From Symbiodinium natans (Eukaryota; Sar; Dinophyceae; Suessiales; Symbiodiniaceae), in the NCBI GenBank assembly GCA_905221605.1, contig CAJNDS010000686.1, forward strand, positions 25,733-89,732: 64,000 nt of DNA. The letters run 5' to 3'. Of the stretch, positions 31,621-40,476 are shown piece by piece. The stretch's first letter is position 1; each line of letters starts with the position of its first letter. The notes under the pieces are model-generated. The model did not search any database and was not told the DNA's origin. It saw only the letters and a program-made list of their open reading frames with translations. The position numbers and the translations under genes are program-made.

Positions 31621-31713
31621 GACTTGAGGCAGGATCTGGCTTGGTCTGAGAAGTATTCAACATATATCCCTGGGCCCTGGGGGTTTGGCCCAAAAGAAGT
31701 TAAGACCTGCGGT
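31621..31713 (+). CDS. candidate exon, unknown protein
   Basis: Follows TAGCGTGCAG with AG|G. Reads DLRQDLAWSEKYSTYIPGPW and then GFGPKEVKTCG, ending where TTTAGGG/TTTATAGGG arrays begin. Good acceptor and composition. Confidence 0.5.
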
Positions 31714-31962
31714 TTAGGGTTTAGGGTTGAGGGTTTAGGGTTTAGGGTTGAGGGTTTAGGGTTTATAGGGTTTATAGGGTTTATAGGGTTTATAGGGTTT
31801 ATAGGGTTTATAGGGTTTATAGGGTTTATAGGGTTATAGGGTTTATAGGGTTTATAGGGTTTATAGGGTTTATAGGGTTTATAGGGTTTATAGGGTTCAT
31901 GAGGGTTTATAGGGTTTATGAGGGTTTATAGGGTTTAGGGTGTAGGGGTTAGGGTGTAGGGG
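31712..31962. repeat. TTTAGGG passing into (TTTATAGGG)n array
   Basis: Five heptamers change into about 20 nonamers TTTATAGGG (31,750-31,900) and then TTTATGAGGG variants. Same unit type as 17,012-17,222. Confidence 0.9.
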
Positions 31963-32485
31963 TTAGGGCCGGAACCTACTGCGTAGGGTTCAGGGTTTAG
32001 AAATTTAGGGTTTGGGGTTTAGGGCTTAGTGGCTAGTTCTACTTCGATGCTCTTTTAAGTTCGTAAGTCCACTTAGTATCCCCTGAAAAACCCGAATACA
32101 ATACCCAGAGCCCACCTTACTAACCCTACTTACTAAGTCGAAAGGGCTTCCAAGTAGTAGTTCACGCCAAGTCCGAGACGTTTACCTCCTCAGAGCCCCG
32201 AAAAACCCATACACCCTAGACACCCCAAAACCCAAACCCCAAAACCCAAACCCTAAACCCTAAACCCGAACCCTAAATACCCCACAAGACCCCCAAAAGA
32301 CCCCCAATACTACCCCAACAAGACCCTACAATGCCCCATAACCCCTAAACCTTAAACCCTAAACCCTACACCCTAAACCCTCAACCCTAACCCTAAACCC
32401 TAAACCCGAAACCCTAGCCCTAAACCCTAAACCCTAAACCCTAAGCCCTAAACCCTAAACCCTAAGCCAAGCTCCCCCCAAACAG

Positions 32486-32570
32486 GTGATGTCGGCCCTG
32501 ACTTCGCTTGCCAATCTGCTGCCTTGGGTGGAAGGCAGCTCTCCCCGTGGGATTCGAGGATCCCCAGTTT
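32486..32570 (+). CDS. candidate exon, Leu-rich
   Basis: After CCAAACAG (AG|G) the + frame reads VMSALTSLANLLPWVEGSSP and then RGIRGSP before TTTAGGG. CCCTAAA units upstream. Amphipathic helix-like. Confidence 0.5.
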
Positions 32571-32637
32571 TTAGGGGTTTAGGGTTTAGGGTTTAGGGTT
32601 TAGGGTTTAGGGTTTAGGGTTTAGGGCTTAGTCTCAA

Positions 32638-32721
32638 ACCGCCAATGAACAAAACAAGTTCTCCTGGTGTTCCGTTAACTTGCTTGTGAAGCTACTTCTT
32701 GCTCGGTGCTGCCGTCCTTAA
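32638..32721 (+). CDS. candidate terminal exon
   Basis: The + frame reads ANEQNKFSWCSVNLLVKLLL, then ARCCRP and TAA. Preceded by TTTAGGG repeats with GGGCTTAG about 10 bases upstream. Confidence 0.4.
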   Translation, partial: TANEQNKFSWCSVNLLVKLLLARCCRP

Positions 32722-33130
32722 GGACCAAATGAACCTTAAAATTGGGGTCATATGCCCTGTGCTAATATAATTTCCTATTAGAGTATGTGAACCCTTAACC
32801 CTGATCCCTGAGCCCTAAACCCTAAACCCTAAACCCTAAACCCTAAACCCTAAACCCTAAACCCCAAACCCTAAACCCAAAACCCTAAACCCTAAACCCT
32901 AAACCGTGGCTTTCATTTAGTCCTTGAGCTCCATGGGGTCGCGGCCCAGGGTTGAGGGTTCAGGCCCTAAGCCGTGGCCCACAGGCCTACTCGCGGAGAT
33001 TCAGGGTCCCCCGTTGCCAAAACGAGGGTTTAGGGCTTAGGGCTTAGGGCTTAGGGCTTAGGGCTTAGGGTTTAGGGTTTAGGGTTTAGTGTTTAGGGTT
33101 TAGGGTTTAGGGTTTGGCTTAGGGTTTAGG

Positions 33131-33286
33131 ATCTTTGTTAGCCTTTTGCAACAGAACCGGTTTTATGTCCGGTACAGGTGTTGGCTGGTTTGTCCCCTCG
33201 CGCAAAAGGAACTTGCTGACCAAAGTTTCAGGGTTAATGACCGGCCCCTCAAGCTGTGCCGGTACACAAGCCTGTTGTCGTGCTGA
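33131..33286 (+). CDS. candidate terminal exon, 51 codons
   Basis: Starts directly after TTTAGG and runs 51 codons to TGA at 33,284. Contains SLLQQNRFYVRYRCWLVCPL and AQKELADQSFRVNDRPLKLC. Rich in aromatic and charged residues; a second + frame over the span is less natural. The upstream array supplies TTTAG|G as the only nearby acceptor. Confidence 0.5.
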   Translation: MFVSLLQQNRFYVRYRCWLVCPLAQKELADQSFRVNDRPLKLCRYTSLLSC

Positions 33287-33327
33287 GAGTTGCAAGTGGT
33301 GGTCTACCGAACGAACGCTTCGGAGAG

Positions 33328-33397
33328 GGTTTAGGGTTTAGGGTTTAGGGTTTAGGGTTTAGGGTTTAGGGTTTAGGGTTTAGGGTTTAGGGTTTAG
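33328..33397. repeat. (TTTAGGG)n array, ten units
   Basis: Perfect heptamers between two candidate exons; the last TTTAG abuts the next open frame. Confidence 0.95.
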
Positions 33398-33764
33398 GTG
33401 CGTCACACCCAAGGGCAAGATCTGGAGAAGGCGCCATGGTCGTGCAATGACTGGTCTGGAGAAGCTGATCTTCCAGCGCTTTCCTGTACACCAGGTGAAG
33501 CTGCAGCATCTGACGGAAGAGGAGACCGGAGTGACTGGTGCGCATATGACATTTCATGTTGTGTGAAAGTTGGTGTTTTCGGAAGATTCCATGACTCGAG
33601 TGGGTATGTCTGTAGACTGGGGCGAGCTCACAAAGCGCGCTCCCGTTTGGCACGCCCCAAACCCGAACACCCCAACCGCATCGCCTACAGAATTCCCCGA
33701 CACCTTAGGCCCATCTTCTTTCTCATTAAGCATTAGTTGCGCTGAGTTAAACCCGAAGCCCTAA
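33398..33764 (+). pseudogene. coding-like stretch with a single in-frame TGA
   Basis: One + frame reads protein-like on both sides of a TGA at 33,564-33,566. Upstream it has MTGLEKLIFQRFPVHQVKLQ and HLTEEETGVTGAHMTFHVV. Downstream it has KLVFSEDSMTRVGMSVDWGE and LTKRAPVWHAP, to TAA at 33,762. The start abuts the TTTAGGG array. The TGA could be a disabling mutation, a recoded codon, or lie in an unrecognised intron. No family is recognised. I mark it as a broken coding sequence with low certainty. Confidence 0.4.
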
Positions 33765-33851
33765 GCCCTAAACTCTAAACCCTAAACCCGAAAAAGCTCT
33801 GAACACCGACTTTCTGAGAAGCTCGTTTTAGGGTTCTGGATTAGGTTTCAG

Positions 33852-33929
33852 GGTGTACGGCGGACACAGCAGATCACAATACACTTGGAGGAAGCAGCGT
33901 CAGTTCTATCTCTTCACTTCCGCCCCTAA
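33852..33929 (+). CDS. candidate terminal exon
   Basis: After GGTTTCAG the + frame reads GVRRTQQITIHLEEAASVLS, then LHFRP and TAA at 33,927. Good acceptor and composition. Confidence 0.45.
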   Translation, partial: GVRRTQQITIHLEEAASVLSLHFRP

Positions 33930-34296
33930 CCTCACAGGTTCGGGTTTAGGGTGAGTCAGGCTTCTGGTAAGGTCGCCAAACCATCACCACCCTTGTTGCG
34001 GACCTTTTTTTATCTTCTGGGCAGCTGCCCTATGTGATACGCCTGTTCGCATTATACTTCTTAGGGTAGTTGCATGCATCCTTCACATGGGCTCTTAGAA
34101 GTTGGAAGCCTTGTGGTGCCCTCCGATGCCCTGTCGGTTTAGGTTCAGGGTTCAGGGCTTAGGCCCATCTTTCAGCACCTTCGAAAAAAGGTGAGGGACC
34201 ATCAAAAGCTATCTGTAGACCCCTAAACCCTAAATCCTAAACCCTAAACCAAACCCTAAACCCTAAACCCTAAACCCTAAACCTAAACCCTACAGG

Positions 34297-34372
34297 GCTT
34301 AGACCTTGCAAGTCCAGAGGCATCCTCGTCAGCCTTAACCTTAAACTTTAGCTTAGGGAGGCCAAGGACACA
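34297..34372 (-). CDS. candidate - strand exon
   Basis: The - strand reads CVLGLPKLKFKVKADEDASG and then LARS. The + strand has stops. CCCTAAA arrays flank both sides. Confidence 0.4.
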
Positions 34373-34375
34373 GCC

Positions 34376-34585
34376 CCAAATCCTAAACCCTAAACCCTAA
34401 ACCCTAAACCCTAAACCCTAAACCCTAAACCCTAAACCCTAAACCCTAAACCCTAAACCCTAAACCCTAAACCCTAAACCCTAAACCCGAAAACCTAAAC
34501 CCTAAACCCTAAACCCTAAACCCTAAACCCTAAACCCTAAACCCTAAACCCTAAACCCTAAACCCTAAACCCTAAACCCTAAATA
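34376..34585. repeat. (CCCTAAA)n array, about 29 units
   Basis: One of the longest perfect arrays, with a single irregular unit (CCCGAAAACCTAAA) near 34,490 dividing it. Confidence 0.95.
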
Positions 34586-34607
34586 AATCCTAAACCCACT
34601 CTCGGCC

Positions 34608-34728
34608 AGCAGGTGGCATGTCGTGCGCGACTCAGCCAGCTCGCCCCACAAATTTCAGTTCGGGGATTTGCCCGTTTAGAGGTGCCCAGGCAGAAGCTGC
34701 AGGGTCGTTTACGGCCCAAACCCGAACC
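34608..34728 (+). CDS. one or two candidate exons
   Basis: The first frame (34,608-34,680) reads RWHVVRDSASSPHKFQFGDL and meets a stop in TTTAG. After TTTAG a second frame (34,681-34,728) reads EVPRQKLQGRLRPK. The sequence between them is CCGTTTAG, so a very short intron or a frame change is implied. Confidence 0.35.
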
Positions 34729-34942
34729 CTAAACCCTAAACCCTGTTGAGGGTTTGAGGGTTGCGGGGTTAAGGGTTTAGTGCAGTGGTGGGCGCCTGGA
34801 AACCCTACGTGACTGTCTGGCTACGTTTCTGCCCTAAACCCCAAACCCCAAACCCTAAACCCTAAAACCTAAACCCTGAACCCTAAACCCCAAACCCTAA
34901 ACCCTAAACCCTAAACCCTAAGCCCTCAAACCTATAAGCCCA

Positions 34943-34990
34943 AGTCTACAGCAATGGCATCCTCCTATAGGGCACAGCGACCTTTGGTCA
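34943..34990 (+). CDS. candidate short exon abutting a family B MITE
   Basis: The + frame reads AMASSYRAQRPLVKGLK and ends where the MITE ends in GGACGGACCCTTATAAGGGA. Preceded by GTCTACAG. Confidence 0.35.
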
Positions 34991-35195
34991 AGGGACTCAA
35001 GGACGGACCCTTATAAGGGACCTTAGGGTTTAGGGTTTAGGGTTTAGGGTTTAGGGTTTAGGGTTTAGGGTTTAGGGTGTAAGCGGCTACGTAGGTATGT
35101 GGGGGACTACAGTAGTGACTATAGACGGTGTATATGTAGGCGTACATAAGGGGAAGAAGATTAGTGGTCCCTTCTACGGTCCCTCCTAGATCCGT
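34988..35195. repeat. family B MITE carrying an internal TTTAGGG array
   Basis: Ends are GGACGGACCCTTATAAGGGA and GGTCCCTTCTACGGTCCCTC. Between them, eight TTTAGGG heptamers (35,025-35,080) directly follow the left terminus, then ATATGTAGGCGTACATAAGG-type interior. The array is inside the transposon-like element. Confidence 0.65.
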
Positions 35196-35598
35196 AACCC
35201 TAAACCCTAAACCCTAAACCCTAAACCCTAAAGCCTACTAAACCCTGGTCTCTAAGTATAAGAGAAAATCCCACTATTTTGGAGGCTATAATATTACGGG
35301 TCCCATATTTTCTTAAACCCCCATAGCCCTGACTTTGGTCTCAACCCTAATCCTAAACCCTATACCCTTGTTCACCCGAAACCCTAAACCCTGAATTTGG
35401 TCTTATATACGTACCAGATAGAACTCCGAAGTGTGCCCTTGTACGGCTCCGCCTCAAGGGTCCTCCTTTGGGGTTTAGGGTTTCAAGGTTTAGGGTCTAA
35501 TGTTTTGGCTTTAAAACATGTTCAAAGTTTAGGGTTCAAGGTTTAGTTCTCAAAGTTAGGGGTTTAGGTTTAGGGTTTCAAGTTTAGGCTTTCGGCTT

Positions 35599-35706
35599 TA
35601 GTTCCGCGATGCAGGGCTTGCCTGTAGTTTTGCAGTTTACGCTTCGGAGCCAGGTGCTGCAAATGGGACTTTGAAGTATGTGCTGGCTAGCGCCGAAGCT
35701 GTGTAG
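35599..35706 (+). CDS. probable terminal exon
   Basis: Thirty-five codons after GGCTTTAG read FRDAGLACSFAVYASEPGAA, then NGTLKYVLASAEAV and TAG at 35,704. Natural composition; the acceptor again reads TTTAG. It ends 145 bases before the start of the ubiquitin-like/ankyrin gene. Confidence 0.5.
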
Positions 35707-35850
35707 GCTCAGGCATCGGGCTTGGGTATTCAGCGCTTGGAATCTTTGGGCTTCCGATGTCGTCAAGTTGGGATTTTAGGGTTATATCGTTCACAGAAGG
35801 TTTGGGTAAACTTCCACCAGGCCGGCAGAAGCATCTGAATCCCAGTCGCG

Positions 35851-38807
35851 ATGCTGCGGGTATACTCGATGTCAGGGGAGGAGCTGTGTGCAACTCCTGC
35901 AGAGGAGCTCACTGATGTAAAGGCCTTGAAGCAGCAATTGCAATCTGCGTGCGGTTGCTCCCGTTTTCGACAGAAGCTACTACACCAAGGCCGGGTCCTG
36001 AATGATGGTGAGTGTCTGCAGGGATGTTGCATTGACCTGGACTTCGTACTGCTGCCTTTCTGCAATACGAAGAGGCGCCCGCGGTGCTATGAGCTTCAGA
36101 GCCTGGGCAGTCCAGGGGTACCTTGTTTGCCCCTTTTGCTGTCTATTTGTGGGCTCAAGGTTCCCTTATAAAAACCAAAAAGGGGGTACCCTTTATCAGA
36201 ATATGGTTACTATGGCTACCAACCCTAAAACTCAAAAAAAAACCTAAAACCCTAAAACCTTAAACCCGAAATCCTAAGCCCCAAAACCCTAAAACCCTAA
36301 ACCCTAAACACTAAACCCAGGAGCTGGGTATACAACGGTGACGTGGCGCGAGTCGAGCAGGTGCTTTCAAGGGACTACGAGAGGGACCCTTATAATAGGG
36401 TTTAGGGTTTAGGGTTTAGGGTTTAGGGTTTAGGGTGTAGGGTTTTGGGTTTTGGGTTTAGGGTTGGAAAGGGGCTACTTAGGTATAGGGACTATATAAG
36501 GTGTGTATATAGGGGTCGTTTTGGGGAATTAGATTCAGGGTCCCTACACCCTAAACCCTAAACCCTAAACCCTAAACCCTAAACCCTAAATCCTAAACCC
36601 TAAACCCTAAACCCTAAACCCTAAACCCTAAACCCTAAACCCTGCCCCTTAACAGGTGCTTTCAAGGCCGCACGATCCGAACCCTGACTCGGACATGGAC
36701 AAGGAGCTTCCATTCACACCTCTCAGAGTCCCAGCTTCTGTCTAGCTTCCCGGGTTTAGGGTTTAGGGTTTAGGGTTTAGGGTTTAGGGTTTAGGGTTTA
36801 GGGTTTAGGGTTCAGGGGTAGGTTTTGGGGGTAGGTTTTTGGGGGGTTTAGGGCTTAGGCTTTAGGCCGTAATTAGGGCTTAATTAGGGCTTGGATCTTC
36901 GGCCCGCTCCAGGCCTCTACTTCTTAATCCCTCAAAGAACAAAGGGTTTTCTCTCAAAAAGCCAAATCCCGAAAACTTCATCCTAGGATGCCCAGTAGTA
37001 CCCTTATTCCCTTTTTGGGGGGTTTAGGTTCCCTTATAAACCCCTTTAAGCAAAGAAGGGCACCCTTTTGAAGCCTTGGTTACTGGGCAGCCTAGCATCC
37101 CTTACCCCCAAGAACATGTTGGGAGCTCAGGATTGGCTTGCCAAAGAGGTCACTTGGAGATTGTGAGGCTTCTGCTGGAGGCCTGTGCGGATACGGACCA
37201 CACGGGAGGTTTCCATGAAACCCCACTGAGAGTGGCGTGCGAAAATGGCCACCTCGAGATTGCTCGACTGCTGATCGATGCGGGCGCCGAGAAGGACGGC
37301 ATCGATGAAGACATGCACACTCCTCTGGCAGTGGCATGTCAGAATGGCCATACGGAGATTGTGCAATTGCTCCTGGAGGCCGGCGCAGATACGCGAGTCA
37401 CCAGAAGACAGCACGGGAACAGCAATCCACCCCTGGTAGAGGCATGCGACAAGGGCTTTGTAGAGATTGCTCGGCTCCTGTTGGGGGCCAGCGCTGACGT
37501 TGGCCACTCCGATGAAATGATCGAAACCCCGCTGTCTGCGGCATGCCAGAATGGGCATACGGAGCTGGTGCAACTACTCTTAGAGGCCGAAGCCGATACT
37601 GAGTACACGGGGTTCTATCTGCCGAAATCCCCGCTGATCGTGGCGTGTGAGAAGGGCCACGTCGAGATTGTCCGACTCCTGCTGAAGAGCCGCGCAAACT
37701 TGGAGACCACGCGTGATGATCTTGACAGAACACCGCTGATCGTGGCATGTGTTACTTGGTTTCCCACCGGTACCGGCTGTCTTTTTTTGGGGGGGGCTGG
37801 GTTGAACTCACGAATGAACTGCTTCCTTTCATTTTACTTCCTAGGATCCGGAGTGGGCCCCCCTGATTCCCTTTTTTGGGGTTTAGGGCCCCTTATCATC
37901 CCCTTGAAAAACCAAGAAGGGCACCCTTTTCATACCTAGGTTACTCCTGGGACTACTTGGAGGTTCATGGCACTTACTCACCAGCTATCACTGCACTTAT
38001 AACCCACTTCTGAGCCCCTTAAGTGCCCCAAAACCCTAAACCCTAAACCCTAAACCCTAAACCCTAAACCCTAAACCCTAAACCCTAAAGGGTGAATAAG
38101 TACTTTGAACCTCCAAGTATGGGCTGCATCTCCAGAGCCGCAATGTAGGATTAGGACAATGGAGCCACTTGGTGCCCAAACCCTGCACAATAACCCTAAA
38201 CCGTGCAAGCCTTTGCAGTCCCTACATGCTCAAGCCGAACCTCCCCAAACCCCTAAACCCTAAACCCTAATTAAACCCGAAACCCCCCAACCTTTATCTC
38301 GTCCACTTGGCAGGAGCAAGGGCATGCGGAGGTGGTTCGAGAGCTGTTGGCAGCCGGGGCCGACAAAAACAATGCGGGCGGTTCCCGCGAACCGCTGACA
38401 CTTGGCGTAGCCCAGTGGACCCTAAACCCTAAGCCCTAAGCCCTAAACCCTAAACCTTTTCACATTTTTCTTTTGGCTTCAAGGTTCTCTTATAAAGTAG
38501 CCAACACCCCCCCCCCCCAAAAAAAAAACAAAAAAAAAGTGACCTTGTTGAAATATGGTTCCTGGGCTACCAAGGATCGCAGCATGTGAGTATGGCCACG
38601 CGGACGTTGCCCGGACGCTCCTGGAGGCTGGGGCCTTCGTATGTGAGAACCTGGGTGGCCCAGTGGTACCCTTTACCCTTTTAGGGTTTAGGGTTTAGGG
38701 TTTAGGGTTTAGGGTTACTGGGCTACCAAGGAACTGGCACGTGCGACGGCTGTTGCTGTCCGACGCCGAGGTGCAGCTTCGCCGGCAGCTGCCAGCTAAG
38801 ACTCTCG
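35851..38807 (+). CDS. ubiquitin-like domain plus ankyrin-repeat protein, split gene
   Basis: The protein starts MLRVYSMSGEELCATPAEEL and has a ubiquitin-like beta-grasp N-terminus of about 70 residues (LKQQL, RQKLLHQGRVLNDGECL, FVLLPF). This is followed by ankyrin repeats with the GHLEIVRLLLEAGAD pattern. Exons I can place are 35,851 to about 36,110; 36,321-36,360; 36,656 to about 36,735; about 37,131-37,750 (six ankyrin repeats); 38,314-38,404; 38,583 to about 38,650; and about 38,729-38,807. Three joins are in frame: 36,360/36,656 (VEQ|VLSRPHDPN), 37,750/38,314 (IVAC|EQGHAEVV) and 38,404/38,583 (PLTL|ACEYGHADV, GC donor). Such ubiquitin-like/ankyrin proteins are, from general knowledge, common in Symbiodiniaceae. 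Ankyrins mediate protein binding; the partner is unknown. The 3' end is uncertain. Confidence 0.8.
36103..36222. repeat. family C MITE at the end of the ubiquitin-like exon
   Basis: The left end is GGGCAGTCCAGGGGTACCTT and the right end ATGGTTACTATGGCTACC, a diverged pair of the family. Interior CAAGGTTCCCTTATAAAAAC. It sits at the 5' part of intron 1 of the ankyrin gene. Confidence 0.5.
36361..36655 (+). other. intron 2 of the ankyrin gene, formed by an inserted element
   Basis: The 15 bases CAGGTGCTTTCAAGG occur at 36,358-36,372 and again at 36,653-36,667. Splicing CAG|GTGCTTTC to CAG|GTGCTTTC keeps the reading frame. Between the repeats lie family B MITE sequence (GAGAGGGACCCTTATAATAG at left, AGATTCAGGGTCCCTA at right) and TTTAGGG and CCCTAAA arrays. 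Confidence 0.7.
36990..37089. repeat. family C MITE in intron 3 of the ankyrin gene
   Basis: The left end is GCCCAGTAGTACCCTTATTC and the right end GCCTTGGTTACTGGGC. The interior TTTTTGGGGGGTTTAGGTTC, then CCTTATAAACCCC, matches 24,303-24,386. Confidence 0.65.
37751..38313 (+). other. intron 4 of the ankyrin gene, packed with MITEs
   Basis: Starts GTTACTTGG and ends CACTTGGCAG; the flanking ankyrin repeat is continuous across it. Contains a family C-like element (about 37,855-37,951) and a family E element (37,955-38,118) with ends ACTTGGAGGTTCATGG and TGAACCTCCAAGT. Its middle is a run of nine CCCTAAA units. Confidence 0.7.
38405..38582 (+). other. intron 5 of the ankyrin gene, GC-AG, with family C ends
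   Basis: The donor is GCGTAG and the acceptor ATCGCAG. Just inside lie GTAGCCCAGTGGACCC at left and GGTTCCTGGGCTAC at right, the inverted ends of the family C element. The interior has CCCTAAA units and the AAGGTTCTCTTATAAAG block. The join restores the ankyrin reading TLACEYGHADVARTLLEAGA. Confidence 0.7.
38651..38730 (+). other. intron 6 of the ankyrin gene, a minimal family C element with TTTAGGG core
   Basis: The left end is GTGGCCCAGTGGTACCCTTT and the right end GGTTACTGGGCTACCAAG. Only about 40 bases separate them, and these are five TTTAGGG units. The flanking exons read VCENLGG and HVRRLLLSDAEVQLRR. The exact splice bases are uncertain, but the element essentially equals the intron. 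Confidence 0.6.
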
Positions 38808-38867
38808 GTAGGCCCTGGGGGGGGCATTCTATATGTTCCCTTACAAGGGTTTAACGGGATCGGGTTT

Positions 38868-38973
38868 AGGGTTTAGGGTTTAGGGTTTAGGGTTTAGGGT
38901 TTAGGGTTTAGGGTTTAGGGTTTAGGGTTTAGGGTTTAGGGTTTAGGGTTTAGGGTTTAGGGTTTAGGGTTTA
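38868..38973. repeat. (TTTAGGG)n array, 15 units
   Basis: Perfect heptamers following GGGATCGGG, after the last ankyrin exon. Confidence 0.95.
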
Positions 38974-39109
38974 GGACCCTTTTTTTTCTCAGAGGGCTCT
39001 ATTGGCCATCCTAGGGCGGTCACAGATCTTGCAAAACGTCCATCGAGAGCCCTTGGTCTGCTCCCTGGTATCTTAGGGATGCTTGGGAATACATTTTAGT
39101 TTACAGGGC

Positions 39110-39240
39110 GCTTTAATTCCTAAGAAGCTTAGAAACCCTAAACCCTAAACCCTAAACCCTAAACCCTAAACCCTAAACCCTAAACCCTAAACCCTAAACC
39201 CTAAACCCTAAACCTTTGAGGGGGGCGCTTTAATTCCTAA
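39110..39240. repeat. (CCCTAAA)n array inserted in GGCGCTTTAATTCCTAAGAA
   Basis: The sequence GGCGCTTTAATTCCTAAGAA occurs at 39,108-39,127 and again at 39,222-39,241, on both sides of an 11-unit CCCTAAA array (39,133-39,214). The array thus has a 20-bp direct repeat on its flanks, as after a duplication-generating insertion or repair event. Confidence 0.85.
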
Positions 39241-39290
39241 GAAACAGCCAACATTCTAATTATTCCTAGGGTTCCAAGTTCAGTATAGGT

Positions 39291-39407
39291 ATGATGGATC
39301 TCTTGAGCAAGGCATCTTGTACAGTTGCCCTGCTTGTGGCGTTGCTCTCCGTACCTGTGATCGCAATCCGGCAGCTGCGTGCACGCCCTCAAGCAGGCGA
39401 CAGCTGA
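39291..39407 (+). CDS. small ORF with signal-peptide-like N-terminus
   Basis: A 38-codon frame MMDLLSKASCTVALLVALLS, then VPVIAIRQLRARPQAGDS and TGA. A short polar start, a hydrophobic core of about 15 residues and a small-residue end resemble a secretory signal peptide. It could be the first exon of a secreted protein. No continuation was found. Confidence 0.35.
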   Translation: MMDLLSKASCTVALLVALLSVPVIAIRQLRARPQAGDS

Positions 39408-40051
39408 CAGAAAAGGTGCAATTCATGCTGCACCCTAAACCCTGAGCCCTAGAGACCCAAACCCTGAAACACTTACACGACGCAATCTGGGGCCCCTGAA
39501 CCCTATCTTAGTAGTAGAGCAAATAACCTGTGACTTTTTGGGGTATGGTATTTCCTACATAAACCCAAAGGTGACAACTAAGCTATAACACTTAACATCT
39601 GTATTGAGGCGCTCCATAAGAGACAGGCCTAGAAGCCCCATCAACTCTATAAAAAAACGCTAAAACCCTCAACCCTAGCCCTAGGCCCTAGACTCAGGGT
39701 TTAGGGTTTATGTTTTAGGTTTAGGATTTAGGGTTTAGGGTTGAGGGTTTAGGACCCTAAACCCTCAACCCTCAACCCCAGAGCCTATAAATGAATCCTG
39801 GGCCCTTAGCTGCAAGAGGGCTACTCAAGCTCTTGGGATAGGGTTTAGGGTTTAGGGTTTAGGGTTTAGGGTTTAGGGTTTAGGGTTTAGGGTTTAGGGT
39901 TTAGGGTTTAGGGTTAACGGTCGCTGAGGCCCCCGGGGAGTTGCAGTGAGTGCTCAAGGGGGCTAACGGGGTTTAGGGTTCGGGGTTTCGGGTTTGGGTT
40001 TGGGGTTTAGGGTCTTGACTTTAGGGTCTGGAGTTCCGGGTTTAGGTTTTT

Positions 40052-40082
<31 letters not shown>

Positions 40083-40476
40083 GGGGTTAGGGTTTAGGAC
40101 TCAAACCCCGACACAGTTGATTAACTTCGAGTTTCTCACGGGCCTCGAGGTGGGTTTCTGTTGTTAAAAGGTTGAGGGCTGCGGGCCCTCAAACGCTTCA
40201 GGGGCGGCTTAAGGTTTGGGGTTAAGGGCTGCGGCTCTCAAACGCTTCAGGGTCTAGGGCTTAAGGTTTAGGGTCAAGCCAGCAAACACTTTGAAGCTTC
40301 CTTGCCTTGTTGACTGAACCTCCTAAACCCTGAACCACTTCAACCCAAACCTCCTAAAAGCATACATCCTTCAGCCCACCAAGCCCTAAAGCCGACACCC
40401 TACACCCGAAGCCCCCCTTCTAAAGCCTGAACCTCCAACACCCCCAAACGTAAACCCCAAGCCTCCTGCCCCTGCA
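39408..40476. repeat. repeats, T15G25 tract, no clear gene
   Basis: Includes a TTTAGGG array at 39,840-39,915 and a homopolymer pair T15G25 at 40,047-40,086. The phrase GGTTGAGGGCTGCGG/CTCAAACGCTTCAGGG occurs twice near 40,170-40,250. No coding island stands out. Confidence 0.75.

Noticed and set aside
37092-37748. Several - strand frames of 80-150 codons opposite the ankyrin exons
   Set aside because: Shadows of the + strand ankyrin repeats, which show clear repeat consensus and in-frame splices.
38455-38478. Relict dinoflagellate spliced-leader sequence (TTTTGGCTTCAAGG resembles the leader end TTTTGGCTCAAG)
   Set aside because: It has an extra base, and it lies inside a MITE whose other copies read GGGCTCAAGGTT or GTTTAGGTT at this place, so the likeness is probably accidental.
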